Assembly (NCBI RefSeq): GCF_002892795.1
Contig: NZ_PJMC01000022.1
Location: forward strand, 1 to 64,000
Length of the DNA stretch: 64,000 nucleotides
From: Arthrobacter sp. AFG20
GTDB lineage: Bacteria > Actinomycetota > Actinomycetes > Actinomycetales > Micrococcaceae
Direction: 5' to 3'
In this document: positions 16,156 to 24,478 of the stretch, piece by piece
Position numbering within the stretch: the stretch's first letter is position 1
Layout of the letters: every line of letters starts with the position of its first letter
Notes under the pieces: generated by a model
What the model was told of the DNA's origin: nothing
The model's database searches: none
Seen by the model: only the letters and a program-made list of their open reading frames with translations
Made by a program: the position numbers and the translations under genes

Positions 16156-16201
16156 GGAGGACGGCTCAGGTTTGGGAGGACGGCTCAGGTTTGGGAGGAC
16201 G
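16156..16201. repeat. 19-bp tandem repeat, about 2.4 copies
   Basis: Unit GGAGGACGGCTCAGGTTTG at 16156-16174 is repeated exactly at 16175-16193, with a third partial copy (GGAGGACG) from 16194. The stop codon of the minus-strand membrane-protein gene (16185) lies inside it, so unit number sets that protein's C-terminus. Confidence 0.75.
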
Positions 16202-16571
16202 ACGGCACCGGGCGGAGGCAATCGGTAAGAAATCCGGCCAGGACGCCTCCCAGGGATACGGCGAGCGCCGGCAGCAGGGTCATGGGCCCCACGGTTTCCC
16301 GGATATCGACGCCCAGGAACGGCGTGACCACGACGTCCAGCACGTACACCAGGGACGCTGCCACGGCCACGGTGGTAACGACCGTTCCGCGTGACCGGCT
16401 CTTCCCTTTCGGGAACTGCCTGGCGTACTCCTTCGCAGCCCCGAACTCGTCCTTTGCCGGCGTGCCGGTGGCCGCCTCGTGGGCGCACACCTCTTCCAGC
16501 GTTTCGGCGATCTCGCGCTCAGAGATGCCACGTATCCGAAGGTTAAAGGCCAGGTCGCGCTCGTAGGTCAT
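16185..16571 (-). CDS. HAAS/DUF1700-like membrane protein
   Basis: A 128-aa protein. Residues 1-50 are a helical HAAS-type domain (RDLAFNLRIRGISEREIAET, then EYARQFPKGK). They are followed by two membrane segments, TVAVAASLVYVLDVVVTPFL and MTLLPALAVSLGGVLAGFL. Proteins of this layout are typically encoded directly behind a PadR repressor and are thought to act with it or with an exported system. The ATG at 16571 overlaps the PadR stop (ATGA, 16568-16571). The C-terminal SSSQT comes from a 19-bp tandem repeat and may be recent. Confidence 0.75.
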   Translation of the reverse strand: MTYERDLAFNLRIRGISEREIAETLEEVCAHEAATGTPAKDEFGAAKEYARQFPKGKSRSRGTVVTTVAVAASLVYVLDVVVTPFLGVDIRETVGPMTLLPALAVSLGGVLAGFLTDCLRPVPSSSQT

Positions 16572-16831
16572 GGGTTGTCCTGTCTGCTGGTCCGAATCCT
16601 GCTGAGTGCTTCATCCATCTGCCGCCACGCATCCGCCGCCCGCGTCAGTTCCGCGCGGCCTTCGTCCGTAATGGCGAATTGCTTGCGGCCCGGCCCCGCT
16701 GTGTCGTGCTGCCATTCATGGCTGACCAGCCCCTGCTCCTCCAGGCGCCTCAGCAACGGATATAGCGTCCCGCCTTGGGTTCGGGGGAACCCGCCGGAGC
16801 GGAGGACTTCGATCATGGCGTAGCCGTGCAT
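16568..16831 (-). CDS. PadR-family transcriptional regulator, N-terminally truncated
   Basis: An 87-aa PadR winged-helix protein. The wing region GGTLYPLLRRLEEQGLVSHE and PGRKQFAITDEGRAELTR are clear. Normal PadR proteins begin about 15-20 residues earlier with a helix ending in a YGY-type motif; here the frame starts at MHGYAMIEV and an in-frame TAA lies two codons upstream. No continuation was found in the other frames. Either the 5' end was lost by rearrangement next to the molybdate operon or the protein works without helix 1. It overlaps the HAAS-like gene, its usual partner. Confidence 0.75.
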   Translation of the reverse strand: MHGYAMIEVLRSGGFPRTQGGTLYPLLRRLEEQGLVSHEWQHDTAGPGRKQFAITDEGRAELTRAADAWRQMDEALSRIRTSRQDNP

Positions 16832-16897
16832 CTCCCCTTAGGTTGGACGGCAATCCCACTCGGGTACCCGACGAGCAAAATCGAAGGTCGTATTCGG

Positions 16898-16932
16898 ATT
16901 TGCGGCAAAACACTCCAGTAATCACCGCAAAT
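16898..16932. promoter_or_regulatory. Inverted-repeat operator before the molybdate regulator gene
   Basis: ATTTGCGG (16898-16905) and CCGCAAAT (16925-16932) are perfect inverted 8-mers with a 19-nt spacer, ending 16 bp before the regulator ATG at 16949. The spacing suits a dimeric HTH protein, and the gene directly downstream encodes an HTH-Mop regulator, so molybdate-responsive autoregulation of the mod operon is likely. Confidence 0.65.
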
Positions 16933-16948
16933 AGTGGAATATGGTGTC

Positions 16949-17359
16949 ATGCCGAAAATACGCATCTCCGAAGCAGCGCGCTTCCTGGGCGTCAGCGACG
17001 ACACCGTCCGCCGCTGGACCGAGAACGGGACCCTGACCGCGGCGAAGGACGCCTCCGGCCGGCTGGCCGTTGAGGGTCTTGAACTCGCGCACCTCGCCCG
17101 CGACCAGGCGCAGCTGCCCGAAGACCCCACCCGCGTGGGCAGCTCTGCCCGCAACCGGTTCGTTGGCCTCGTCACCGGGATCACCGCGGACAAGGTCATG
17201 GCCCAGGTGGAGCTGCAGTGCGGCCCGTTCCGCGTCGTCTCCCTGATGAGCAGCGAAGCAGTTCGGGAGCTCGGCCTCGAACTCGGCTCCGTGGCCACCG
17301 CCGTGGTCAAGGCCACCACAGTCATCATCGAAACACCCCAGGGAAAGAGCATCATATGA
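16949..17359 (+). CDS. Molybdate-responsive regulator: MerR/excisionase-type HTH plus Mop (TOBE) domain
   Basis: A 136-aa protein. Residues 1-50 are an excisionase/MerR-like HTH (RISEAARFLGVSDDTVRRWT) and residues ~65-133 a Mop/TOBE molybdate-binding domain (ARNRFVGLVTGITADKVMAQ, then GSVATAVVKATTVII). This differs from classical ModE but is the usual first gene of actinobacterial mod operons. The ATG at 16949 is preferred over GTG at 16934; there is no clear ribosome site, so it may be leaderless. The stop overlaps the modA ATG (ATGA, 17356-17359). It probably senses intracellular molybdate and acts at the inverted repeat 16 bp upstream. Confidence 0.88.
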   Translation: MPKIRISEAARFLGVSDDTVRRWTENGTLTAAKDASGRLAVEGLELAHLARDQAQLPEDPTRVGSSARNRFVGLVTGITADKVMAQVELQCGPFRVVSLMSSEAVRELGLELGSVATAVVKATTVIIETPQGKSII

Positions 17360-18126
17360 GCATCAACCGCGTGCGCGTCAGCGCCCTGCTGGCCGCCGGT
17401 ACCCTTGCCGCCGGGCTGTCTGGCTGCACTGCTCCCAATAACGCGAGCGGCACCCGCACCGTGACCGTGTTTGCCGCCGCGTCGCTGAAGGCGACCTTCA
17501 CCAGGATCGCCTCCGAATTCAAAGCCGCGAACCCGGGCACCCGGGTCACGCTCAACTTTGCCGGGTCCTCGGACCTGGCCACCCAGATCAGCCAGGGTGC
17601 TCCGGCCGACGTGTTCGCCTCCGCCGACGCCAAGAACATGGCCCAGCTCTCCGACGCGGAGCTCATCGACGGAACGGCGAGCAACTTCGCCACCAACGTC
17701 CTGGAGATCGCGGTTCCGCAGGCCAACCCGGCGTCGATCAGTTCCTTCGCCGACCTGGCAAAGCCGGGCGTCAAGGTGGTTGTCTGCGCACCGCAGGTGC
17801 CCTGCGGCTCCGCCACAGAGACGGTGGAGAAGGCCACTGGGACCACCCTGAAACCTGTCAGTGAGGAATCCTCCGTCACCGATGTCCTGGGCAAGGTCAC
17901 CTCCGGGGAAGCCGACGCCGGCTTGGTCTACGTCACCGACGTCAGGAACGCAGGCGACAAGGTCAAGGGCATCACGTTCAGCGAGTCGGACCAGGCCGTG
18001 AACACCTACCCGATCGCCACCGTGGGCAGCAGCAAGAACAAGGAACTGGCCAGGGCCTTCATCGCCATGGTCACCGGCAGCGAAGGCAAGAAGGTCCTCA
18101 GTGACGCCGGTTTCGGCACGCCGTAG
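17356..18126 (+). CDS. modA: Molybdate ABC transporter substrate-binding lipoprotein ModA
   Basis: A 256-aa binding protein. It has a lipoprotein signal with lipobox LSGC at about residues 21-24, then the ModA opening TVTVFAAASLKATFTRIA, FAGSSDLATQISQGAPADVF and SEESSVTDVLGKVTSGEADAGL. Serine/threonine residues in AASL, GSS and the EESSV turn are the expected oxyanion contacts. The mature protein is anchored outside the membrane and hands molybdate (or tungstate) to ModB. It is the second gene of the HTH-Mop/modA/modB/modC operon. Confidence 0.95.
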   Translation: MSINRVRVSALLAAGTLAAGLSGCTAPNNASGTRTVTVFAAASLKATFTRIASEFKAANPGTRVTLNFAGSSDLATQISQGAPADVFASADAKNMAQLSDAELIDGTASNFATNVLEIAVPQANPASISSFADLAKPGVKVVVCAPQVPCGSATETVEKATGTTLKPVSEESSVTDVLGKVTSGEADAGLVYVTDVRNAGDKVKGITFSESDQAVNTYPIATVGSSKNKELARAFIAMVTGSEGKKVLSDAGFGTP

Positions 18127-18148
18127 CAAGGCTTGGACGGTCCGCAAA

Positions 18149-18964
18149 GTGAACAGGCGGGACACCGGATACACCGGTGTCCCGCCGTGGGTGTTCGCCC
18201 TCGCGGCAGCAGGGGCTCTGTTTGTCCTGCTGCCGCTGGCCGCCATGGTGGCCAAGGTGAACTGGGGGCAGTTCATCCCGCTCATTACGTCGGAGGCGTC
18301 ACTCACCGCTCTGGGCCTGAGCCTGCGGACCTCGGCGACGAGTACGGTGCTGTGCATCGTTCTTGGCGTGCCGCTGGCCCTCGTCCTGGCCCGTGCCAGC
18401 TTCCCGGGCCAGCGGCTGCTCCGGGCCTTCGTGCTGCTCCCCCTGGTCTTGCCGCCGGTCGTCGGCGGCATCGCCCTGCTCTACACGTTTGGCCGGCAGG
18501 GCCTGCTCGGGCGGAGCCTGGAGCTGGCGGGGATCCAGATCGCCTTCTCCACTACCGCCGTCGTTCTTGCCCAGACGTTCGTGGCGCTGCCGTTCCTGGT
18601 GGTCAGCCTCGAGGGCGCCCTGCGCACCGCCGGCACCAAATACGAGGCGGTCGCGGCGACGCTTGGCGCGCGCCCCACCACGGTGCTGCGCCGGGTCAGT
18701 ATCCCGCTGGTGCTGCCGGGGCTGGCTTCCGGCGCCGTGCTGTCCTTCGCGCGCTGCCTTGGGGAGTTCGGCGCCACCCTGACGTTCGCCGGCAGCCTGC
18801 AGGGGGTCACGCGCACCCTGCCGCTGGAGATCTACCTGCAGCGCGAAACCGATGCCGACGCCGCCGTCGCGCTCTCACTGGTGCTGGTCGCGGTGGCCGT
18901 CGCCGTCGTCGGGCTTTCCTACCGGCGCCCCCGGGCGCAGCCGGCAGAGGCGGGACCAGCATGA
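18149..18964 (+). CDS. modB: Molybdate ABC transporter permease ModB
   Basis: About 271 aa with five to six membrane segments and the permease EAA-type loop (TKYEAVAATLGARPTTVLRR) that contacts the ATPase. Blocks such as LPLVLPPVVGGIALLY and ARCLGEFGATLTFAGS are typical of ModB. The start is uncertain. GTG at 18149 gives a short N-terminus 22 bp after modA; GTG at 18101 would overlap modA by 26 nt. The stop overlaps the modC ATG (ATGA, 18961-18964). Confidence 0.93.
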   Translation: MNRRDTGYTGVPPWVFALAAAGALFVLLPLAAMVAKVNWGQFIPLITSEASLTALGLSLRTSATSTVLCIVLGVPLALVLARASFPGQRLLRAFVLLPLVLPPVVGGIALLYTFGRQGLLGRSLELAGIQIAFSTTAVVLAQTFVALPFLVVSLEGALRTAGTKYEAVAATLGARPTTVLRRVSIPLVLPGLASGAVLSFARCLGEFGATLTFAGSLQGVTRTLPLEIYLQRETDADAAVALSLVLVAVAVAVVGLSYRRPRAQPAEAGPA

Positions 18965-20010
18965 CCTTCTCACTTGACGCCACGCTGCACGCGCGCAACT
19001 TCGACGTCGGGCTCACGCTCGGGCCCGCGGAAACCGTCGCCGTGCTAGGCCCCAACGGAGCCGGCAAGTCGACACTGCTGGGGATCATCGCCGGGCTCCT
19101 CCGCCCGGACAGCGGACATGCAGTGCTCGGACAGAAAACGCTGTTCATGCTCGACGACGGGAACCGCCACTTCCTGCCGCCGCACGCTCGGGGAACAGCG
19201 CTGCTCGCGCAGGAGCCGCTGCTGTTTCCGCACATGACCGTGCTGGAGAACGTCGCCTTCGGACCTCGGGCGGCCGGCGCGAACCGGGCCAGTGCGCTGC
19301 AGACGGCGCGCCACTGGCTGGCCGAAGTGGAGGCCGCGGAGTTCGCTGACCGGCGGCCCGGCCAGCTCTCGGGCGGTCAGGCACAGCGCGTCGCCATCGC
19401 CCGTGCCCTGGCCACTGACCCCGAACTGCTGCTGCTCGACGAACCCATGGCGGCCCTCGACATCCATGCCGCACCCATGCTGCGCAGGCTCCTCAAGCGG
19501 GTCCTCGCCAACCGCCGGGCCATCATCATCACGCACGATGTCCTGGATGCGCTCATGCTCGCCGATCGGGCAATCGTGATCGAGGGCGGGCGGATCACCG
19601 AGGAAGGCCCCACCCGGGCGGTCCTGGAGAAACCGCGCAGCAAGTTCGCCGCCGGCTTGGCGGGCATGAACCTCCTCCCCGGCACCATCACAGGCCACGG
19701 GCTCACATCCGACGGCGGACTGGACATCACCGCGCACCCCGAGGACGGTGCCGTGCCCGGCCAGGACGGCGTCGCCGTCTTTTCGCCGACGGCGGTCTCG
19801 GTCTTCCTGAGCGCTGAACACGGCAGCCCACGGAACTCGTTCGCCGTCACCATCACGGACCTGGAACCCCACGGCGACCAGATCCGCATCCACGCCGATG
19901 GGCTGTCCGCGGACATCACCCCGGCAGCCTCGGCAGACCTCGAACTCACATCCGGGATGACCGTCTACTTCGTCATCAAAGCCACGGCCATCGCCGTTTA
20001 TCCGGCCTGA
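18961..20010 (+). CDS. modC: Molybdate ABC transporter ATPase ModC
   Basis: A 349-aa ABC ATPase: Walker A GPNGAGKST at residues 30-38, Q-loop LLAQEPLLFPH, signature LSGGQAQRVAIARAL, Walker B LLLLDEP, H-loop IIITHD. The C-terminal ~110 residues form a Mop/TOBE domain that may gate transport by binding molybdate. It energises ModAB at the inner face of the membrane. The last 13 bp overlap the 3' end of the convergent nucleoside hydrolase gene, leaving no room for a terminator between them. Confidence 0.94.
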   Translation: MTFSLDATLHARNFDVGLTLGPAETVAVLGPNGAGKSTLLGIIAGLLRPDSGHAVLGQKTLFMLDDGNRHFLPPHARGTALLAQEPLLFPHMTVLENVAFGPRAAGANRASALQTARHWLAEVEAAEFADRRPGQLSGGQAQRVAIARALATDPELLLLDEPMAALDIHAAPMLRRLLKRVLANRRAIIITHDVLDALMLADRAIVIEGGRITEEGPTRAVLEKPRSKFAAGLAGMNLLPGTITGHGLTSDGGLDITAHPEDGAVPGQDGVAVFSPTAVSVFLSAEHGSPRNSFAVTITDLEPHGDQIRIHADGLSADITPAASADLELTSGMTVYFVIKATAIAVYPA

Positions 20011-20843
20011 CTGTGCAACTGCAGCCGCGCAAAGAAGTCGGCAATGATCAGGCGTGAATCCACGCTTGTGTAGGTCCTTCCGGAGGGCGAACCGCCCGTT
20101 TCCTCGAACCTGCACGTAATGTCGTCAAGCCCGGTGACGACGAGCGGCGCACTGTCTCCCAGGCACCACAGCGGACCGAATTTGACGAAGTCTGGGACCT
20201 CCAGGCTGTTGAACCGTTCCCACAGCCAGGCACCGCCCGCTCCCGCCGCCTTGAGCGAGTAGTCGAGTTCGGCAACAGAAATGACAACCTGGCGGTAGGT
20301 TTCCACCGGAAACTGCCATACGGCGAGTCGTTGATTCTCCAGCACAAACCGGGCCGCCGCTGGATCCGTGTAGTAATTGTATTCATCCTCGTCCGCAGCG
20401 GACCCGCCGACCCACGCGAGGGTGAACGAGGCCGCGATTTCCGGTTCCAGCAGGAGGGCGTCAGCAACGTTCGCGAGGGGGCCGGCACACACGAGAATGA
20501 GGGGCACTTCTCCGACGGCCCCGGTGCGAACTGCGTCGATGATGGCCCGCGCGGCAGCTGTGTCCCGGCGTTGCCCGGTGAACGGGGCGTCGGAACCGGC
20601 GTGAACGGTTGCCAGCTCCGGGAGCTTCAAAACGCGGAGCAAGTCCTCCGCGAGGTCCGACCCGCCCTTGGCCATGCCTTCGGGCGGCCCGAACATGGGG
20701 TTTGTCAGCGAGCTCGTCACCGCGATGATCTCGTTGGCGGGAGACAACGCGTGATGGGCCAGTCCGATCAGTCCGTCCGGGTCGCCTGCCCAGTCGTTGT
20801 CCAGGATGATTCGGCAGCGCGGTTCCATATCGATCATGTTCAC
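19998..20843 (-). CDS. Nucleoside hydrolase family protein with a variant metal site
   Basis: About 281 aa of the inosine-uridine nucleoside N-ribohydrolase fold. The N-terminal metal motif reads DNDWAGDPDGL in place of the canonical DxDPGxDDA: the first, second and fourth-block Asp are present but the last Asp is Pro, with an Asp one residue on. The calcium/ribose region VCAGPLANVADAL and a C-terminal Asp (CLGDSAPLVV) are recognisable. It would cleave ribosides to base plus ribose if active. The start is uncertain: GTG 20843, ATG 20837 or ATG 20828, none with a clear ribosome site. It converges on modC. Confidence 0.82.
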   Translation of the reverse strand: MNMIDMEPRCRIILDNDWAGDPDGLIGLAHHALSPANEIIAVTSSLTNPMFGPPEGMAKGGSDLAEDLLRVLKLPELATVHAGSDAPFTGQRRDTAAARAIIDAVRTGAVGEVPLILVCAGPLANVADALLLEPEIAASFTLAWVGGSAADEDEYNYYTDPAAARFVLENQRLAVWQFPVETYRQVVISVAELDYSLKAAGAGGAWLWERFNSLEVPDFVKFGPLWCLGDSAPLVVTGLDDITCRFEETGGSPSGRTYTSVDSRLIIADFFARLQLHSQAG

Positions 20844-20911
20844 GTGAGTAAGCGTGGCCCGGTCCGGCCTGTTCTGCCTCCGGCGATTTCAATGAGTGGA
20901 ACGGGCGTCAA

Positions 20912-20939
20912 GGGCGGGCAGCCCGAAGGCCGCCCGCCC
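20912..20939 (-). terminator. Hairpin terminator of the arabinosaccharide operon
   Basis: GGGCGGGC at 20912-20919 pairs with GCCCGCCC at 20932-20939. An inner GCC/GGC extends it to a 12-bp stem with one mismatch and a CGAA tetraloop. It lies 14 bp past the abfA stop on the minus strand and before the nucleoside hydrolase start. No T-run follows. Confidence 0.6.
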
Positions 20940-20952
20940 CTGACCGCAGGGA

Positions 20953-22491
20953 TCAGTTTTTGACCACGTCCAGTTCGACGACGGCCCAGGACAGCGCGGG
21001 CAGGCTCAACCGGAGCTCGGAACCGCTCGCCTTCGCACCTTCGAGCGGCTTGAGGCCCACGCGGTCCGGGCTGCCCTGGCTGTTGATCGTGAAGCGGTCG
21101 CCGCCCTCCGGGATTTCCAGGACCTCGGCCCTGAGCACCTGGCGGGCGTCAAAGCCGCGCAGAGCCACCTCGACGTCGGCCGCCTCCTCCAGGCCGCGGT
21201 TCGCGAAGAACAGCGCCACCCGGCCTGTTTCCTCGTTCCACGTCGCACTGACGTCGACGAGGTCGGTGCCGCCGAAACGGGCATTTTCGTACTTGTCCGA
21301 GTCAACGGACAGGCGCAGGATCTGGCCCTTCGCCAGTTCGGCCATCCGGGCGAACGGGTGGAAGATGGTCTGCCGCCAGGCAGGTCCGTTTTCCTCGCTG
21401 AAGATCGGCGCGATCACGTTGACCAACTGCGCCTGGTTGGCGATCTTCACCCGGTCGCCGTGGCGGAGCAGCGAGTTGAGCAGGGTGCCGACCACGACGG
21501 CGTCCGTCACGTTGTACTTGTCCTCGATGACGCGGGGGTGCTCGCGCCAGCCCGCCTTGGAGACGTTGTGCGGCTGGTCCTGGGTGTCCAGTCCGCGCTG
21601 GTACCAGACGTTCCATTCGTCGAAGGACAGATTGATGTGCTTCTTGTGCTTGCCCTTCGCGCGGACGGCGTCGGCCGTGGCGATCACCGACTCGATGAAG
21701 TAGTCGGTATCGACGGCGCTGGCGAGGAAGCTGCCGACGTCGCCGTCGTGCTCCTGGTAATAGGCGTGCAGCGAGACGTAATCCACCTCCTCATACGCGT
21801 GGGTCAGCACCGTCTGCTCCCAGGCCCCAAAGGTTGGCATTCCGGAATTGGAGCTGCCGCAGGCCACCAGCTCGATGTCCGGGTCCACGAACCGCATCGC
21901 CTTGGCCGCCTCCTGCGCCAGCCGGCCGTACTCCTCGGCGGTCTTGTGGCCAATCTGCCACGGCCCGTCCATCTCGTTGCCGAGGCACCACAGCTTGATG
22001 TTGAACGGATCCTTGTGCCCGTTCCTGGCGCGCAGGTCGGACAGGTAGGTGCCGCCGGGGTGGTTGGCGTACTCCACGATCTCGCGGGCCGCGTCCACTC
22101 CCCTGGTGCCCAGGTTGATGGCCTCCATGATTTCGGTACCGGCCTGCCGGGACCAGTCCACGAACTCGTGCAGGCCGAAGGCGTTGGTCTCGAGAGTGTG
22201 CCAGGCGCCGTCAAGCCGGCGGGGCCGGTCTTCCCGCGGGCCGATGCCGTCCTCCCAGTTGTAGCCGGACACGAAATTACCGCCGGGGTAGCGGATGACG
22301 GTGGCGCCGAGCTCCTTGACGAGCTTGAGCACGTCCTGGCGGAAGCCGTTCTCGTCGGCCTCCGGGTGGCCGGGCTCGTAGATGCCGGTGTAGACGCAGC
22401 GGCCCATGTGCTCAACGAAGGAGCCGAAGAGGCGGCGGGGAACTTCCCCGATGGTGAAGTCGCGGTCGAGGGTGATCCTTGCGCGGGACAT
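20953..22491 (-). CDS. abfA: Alpha-N-arabinofuranosidase, GH51
   Basis: A 512-aa GH51 enzyme that releases alpha-L-arabinofuranose from arabinan or arabinoxylan oligosaccharides. Key residues are visible: the acid/base Glu in WCLGNEMDGPWQ and the nucleophile Glu in SFDEWNVWY. The conserved start FGSFVEHMGRCVYTGIYEP and RYPGGNFVSGYNWEDGIG are diagnostic. There is no signal peptide, so it acts on imported oligosaccharides in the cytosol. AAGGAG lies 9 nt before the ATG. It is the last gene of a minus-strand operon with a two-permease ABC importer and binding protein, next to a LacI gene. Confidence 0.96.
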   Translation of the reverse strand: MSRARITLDRDFTIGEVPRRLFGSFVEHMGRCVYTGIYEPGHPEADENGFRQDVLKLVKELGATVIRYPGGNFVSGYNWEDGIGPREDRPRRLDGAWHTLETNAFGLHEFVDWSRQAGTEIMEAINLGTRGVDAAREIVEYANHPGGTYLSDLRARNGHKDPFNIKLWCLGNEMDGPWQIGHKTAEEYGRLAQEAAKAMRFVDPDIELVACGSSNSGMPTFGAWEQTVLTHAYEEVDYVSLHAYYQEHDGDVGSFLASAVDTDYFIESVIATADAVRAKGKHKKHINLSFDEWNVWYQRGLDTQDQPHNVSKAGWREHPRVIEDKYNVTDAVVVGTLLNSLLRHGDRVKIANQAQLVNVIAPIFSEENGPAWRQTIFHPFARMAELAKGQILRLSVDSDKYENARFGGTDLVDVSATWNEETGRVALFFANRGLEEAADVEVALRGFDARQVLRAEVLEIPEGGDRFTINSQGSPDRVGLKPLEGAKASGSELRLSLPALSWAVVELDVVKN

Positions 22492-22554
22492 GTGGGGTAT
22501 CTCCTTGGTTGTGATTCGAATTTGTTGAAATCAGGTGACAGCGAAGGTGCCGGA

Positions 22555-23451
22555 TCAGGTTCCGGCGAGTCCCGTCGTCGCAACGCCCTTGATGATCTGG
22601 CGCTGGAAGAACAGGAAAACCAGGATGAGCGGCAGTGCCGCGAGCAGCGCGGAGGCCATGTTCTGCGCGTACTGGATGCCGTAGGCGCTCTTGATCGTCT
22701 GCAGCCCCACCGGCAGGGTCAGGATGGACCCGTCGTTGGTGGAGATGAAGGGCCAGAGGAAGTTGTTCCACGCGCTGATGAAAACGAAGATCGCGACGGC
22801 CGCCAGGATGGGGCGTGAGAGCGGCAGGATGATCTGGGTGAAGATCCGCATCCGGCTGGCGCCGTCCATCACCGCGGCCTCCTCAAGCTCACGCGGGATC
22901 TGGTCGAAGAACTTCTTGAGCACGAACACCATGGCGGGGTGGATGACCTGCGGGAGGATGATGGCCCACGACGTGTCGATCATGTGCAGCGCCACCATCT
23001 GGTAGAACAGCGGGATAATCAGCACCGGCGGCGGGATGATGATGGAGGCGATGATCACCGTCATCAGGACCTTTTTGCCGCGGAAGTCGATGCGGGACAG
23101 GGCATAGGCCACCAGCGCGGAGATGGCCAGCGTGATCACGGTGATGGCGGCGGAGGTGTAGAGCGAGTTCCAGGTCCAGAGCGGGATGTTGCCGTCCTGG
23201 AACACCTTGATGAACGCGTCGGCGGTAAAGCCCGACGGCGGGATCCAGCTTACTTTCGGCGCCGCGGCGTCCGTCTCGCTCTTGAAGGCGGTAACGGTTG
23301 CCCAGGCGAACGGGACAATCCACAGGACGGCCAGGAGCGCGGCGACCGCCAGCACGGCGGCCCTGCCAACGGTCATTTTCTTGCGGGGCTGCCGGAACCT
23401 TGGGGCGGAGGCGTTGCGAAGGGCGGGGCGGGTGAGCGTCTGGGTTGCCAT
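22555..23451 (-). CDS. Carbohydrate ABC transporter permease (MalG/AraQ type)
   Basis: A 298-aa permease with six membrane segments and the EAA loop EEAAVMDGASRMRIFTQIIL, which docks on the ATPase. The N-terminal cytosolic stretch and ISAWNNFLWPFISTND are typical of the MalG/AraQ class for oligosaccharides. It starts 2 bp from the end of the upstream permease gene. It pairs with the permease at 23454 and the binding protein at 24479; with GH51 downstream, the likely cargo is arabino-oligosaccharides. No ATPase gene is in the operon. Confidence 0.94.
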   Translation of the reverse strand: MATQTLTRPALRNASAPRFRQPRKKMTVGRAAVLAVAALLAVLWIVPFAWATVTAFKSETDAAAPKVSWIPPSGFTADAFIKVFQDGNIPLWTWNSLYTSAAITVITLAISALVAYALSRIDFRGKKVLMTVIIASIIIPPPVLIIPLFYQMVALHMIDTSWAIILPQVIHPAMVFVLKKFFDQIPRELEEAAVMDGASRMRIFTQIILPLSRPILAAVAIFVFISAWNNFLWPFISTNDGSILTLPVGLQTIKSAYGIQYAQNMASALLAALPLILVFLFFQRQIIKGVATTGLAGT

Positions 23452-23453
23452 GG

Positions 23454-24434
23454 TTATGCACTCCTGCGGCGAGTGATGAAGAACTGCATGACCGAGACGG
23501 CCACGATCAGCCCGAAGAAGATATACGAGATGGCTGCGGAGTAGCCCAGCCGGTAGCCGGTGAACCCGGTTTCAAAGATGTACTGCACCACCGGCCGGGT
23601 GGAACCGGCGGGGCCGCCTGCCGTCATCTGGTACACCTGGTCGAAGATTTTCAGTGAGGCCAGGATCTGCAGGAGCACGATCATCACAGTGGTGGGCGTC
23701 AGCTGCGGCAGGGTGATGGAGAAGAACTGCCGCCAGGCGCCGGCCCCGTCCAAGGACGCGGCCTCGTAGTGCTGGGCGGGAATGTTCTGCATGGCGGCCA
23801 GGTACAGCAGGAAGTTGAAGCCCACCGTCCACCACAGCGTGGCGATGACGATGGACCACATGGCCACGTTCGGGTCGTTCAGCCAGGCCACCTTGGGAAG
23901 CCCGATTTTAGCGAGGGAGTCGTTGATGAGGCCCAGCTGCGGGTTGTACATCCAGGAGAAGAAGAGGGACACCACTGTGGAGGCGAGCAGGTACGGGGCG
24001 AAGTAGGAGAGCCGCCACAGCCACTGCGCCGGCAGCCCGACGTTGACCAGTGCGGCCATGGCGAGGGCAACGAGCACCAGGGGGACCGTGCTGATCACCG
24101 TGAAGTAGAGCGTGTTGCCGAGGGAATGCCACATGTCGGCGTCGGCCAGGGCTTCGGCGTAGTTGGCCAGGCCGATCAGGCTGTCGTTAGCTCCCGTCAG
24201 TGACTTCCCGGTGAGGCTCATGTACAGGCCGTACAGCAGGGGCCAGACGAGGAACACCAGGAAGAACGCCAGGAACGGGGCGGCAAAGCCCCAGCCGTTG
24301 AGGTTGTCCCGGGTCCGGCGGGGATTGGAGGTTTCTGAACCGGACTTGTTGTTAGGGGACGGGTTTCTGCGGGGCTGGCCGGGCATGGACTGCACCGTCT
24401 GCTCGGCGCCTTGGGATGTTGCTAAGGAACTCAT
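23454..24434 (-). CDS. Carbohydrate ABC transporter permease (MalF/UgpA type)
   Basis: A 326-aa permease. About 45 hydrophilic N-terminal residues precede six membrane segments, and the EAA loop is QHYEAASLDGAGAWRQFFSI. AAAGGAG lies upstream of the ATG at 24434. It forms the heterodimeric channel with the MalG-type permease 2 bp downstream. Like many actinobacterial sugar importers of this class, the operon has no ATPase, which is normally supplied by a shared MsiK-type protein encoded elsewhere. Confidence 0.94.
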   Translation of the reverse strand: MSSLATSQGAEQTVQSMPGQPRRNPSPNNKSGSETSNPRRTRDNLNGWGFAAPFLAFFLVFLVWPLLYGLYMSLTGKSLTGANDSLIGLANYAEALADADMWHSLGNTLYFTVISTVPLVLVALAMAALVNVGLPAQWLWRLSYFAPYLLASTVVSLFFSWMYNPQLGLINDSLAKIGLPKVAWLNDPNVAMWSIVIATLWWTVGFNFLLYLAAMQNIPAQHYEAASLDGAGAWRQFFSITLPQLTPTTVMIVLLQILASLKIFDQVYQMTAGGPAGSTRPVVQYIFETGFTGYRLGYSAAISYIFFGLIVAVSVMQFFITRRRSA

Positions 24435-24478
24435 CGGGGACTCCTTTGTCGCTCAGTGCTTTAGGAAGCTCAGTGGCC

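Noticed and set aside
16813..18471. Minus-strand open frame of about 550 codons opposite the mod genes
   Set aside because: It overlaps the well-supported HTH-Mop, modA and modB genes and has no recognisable domain.
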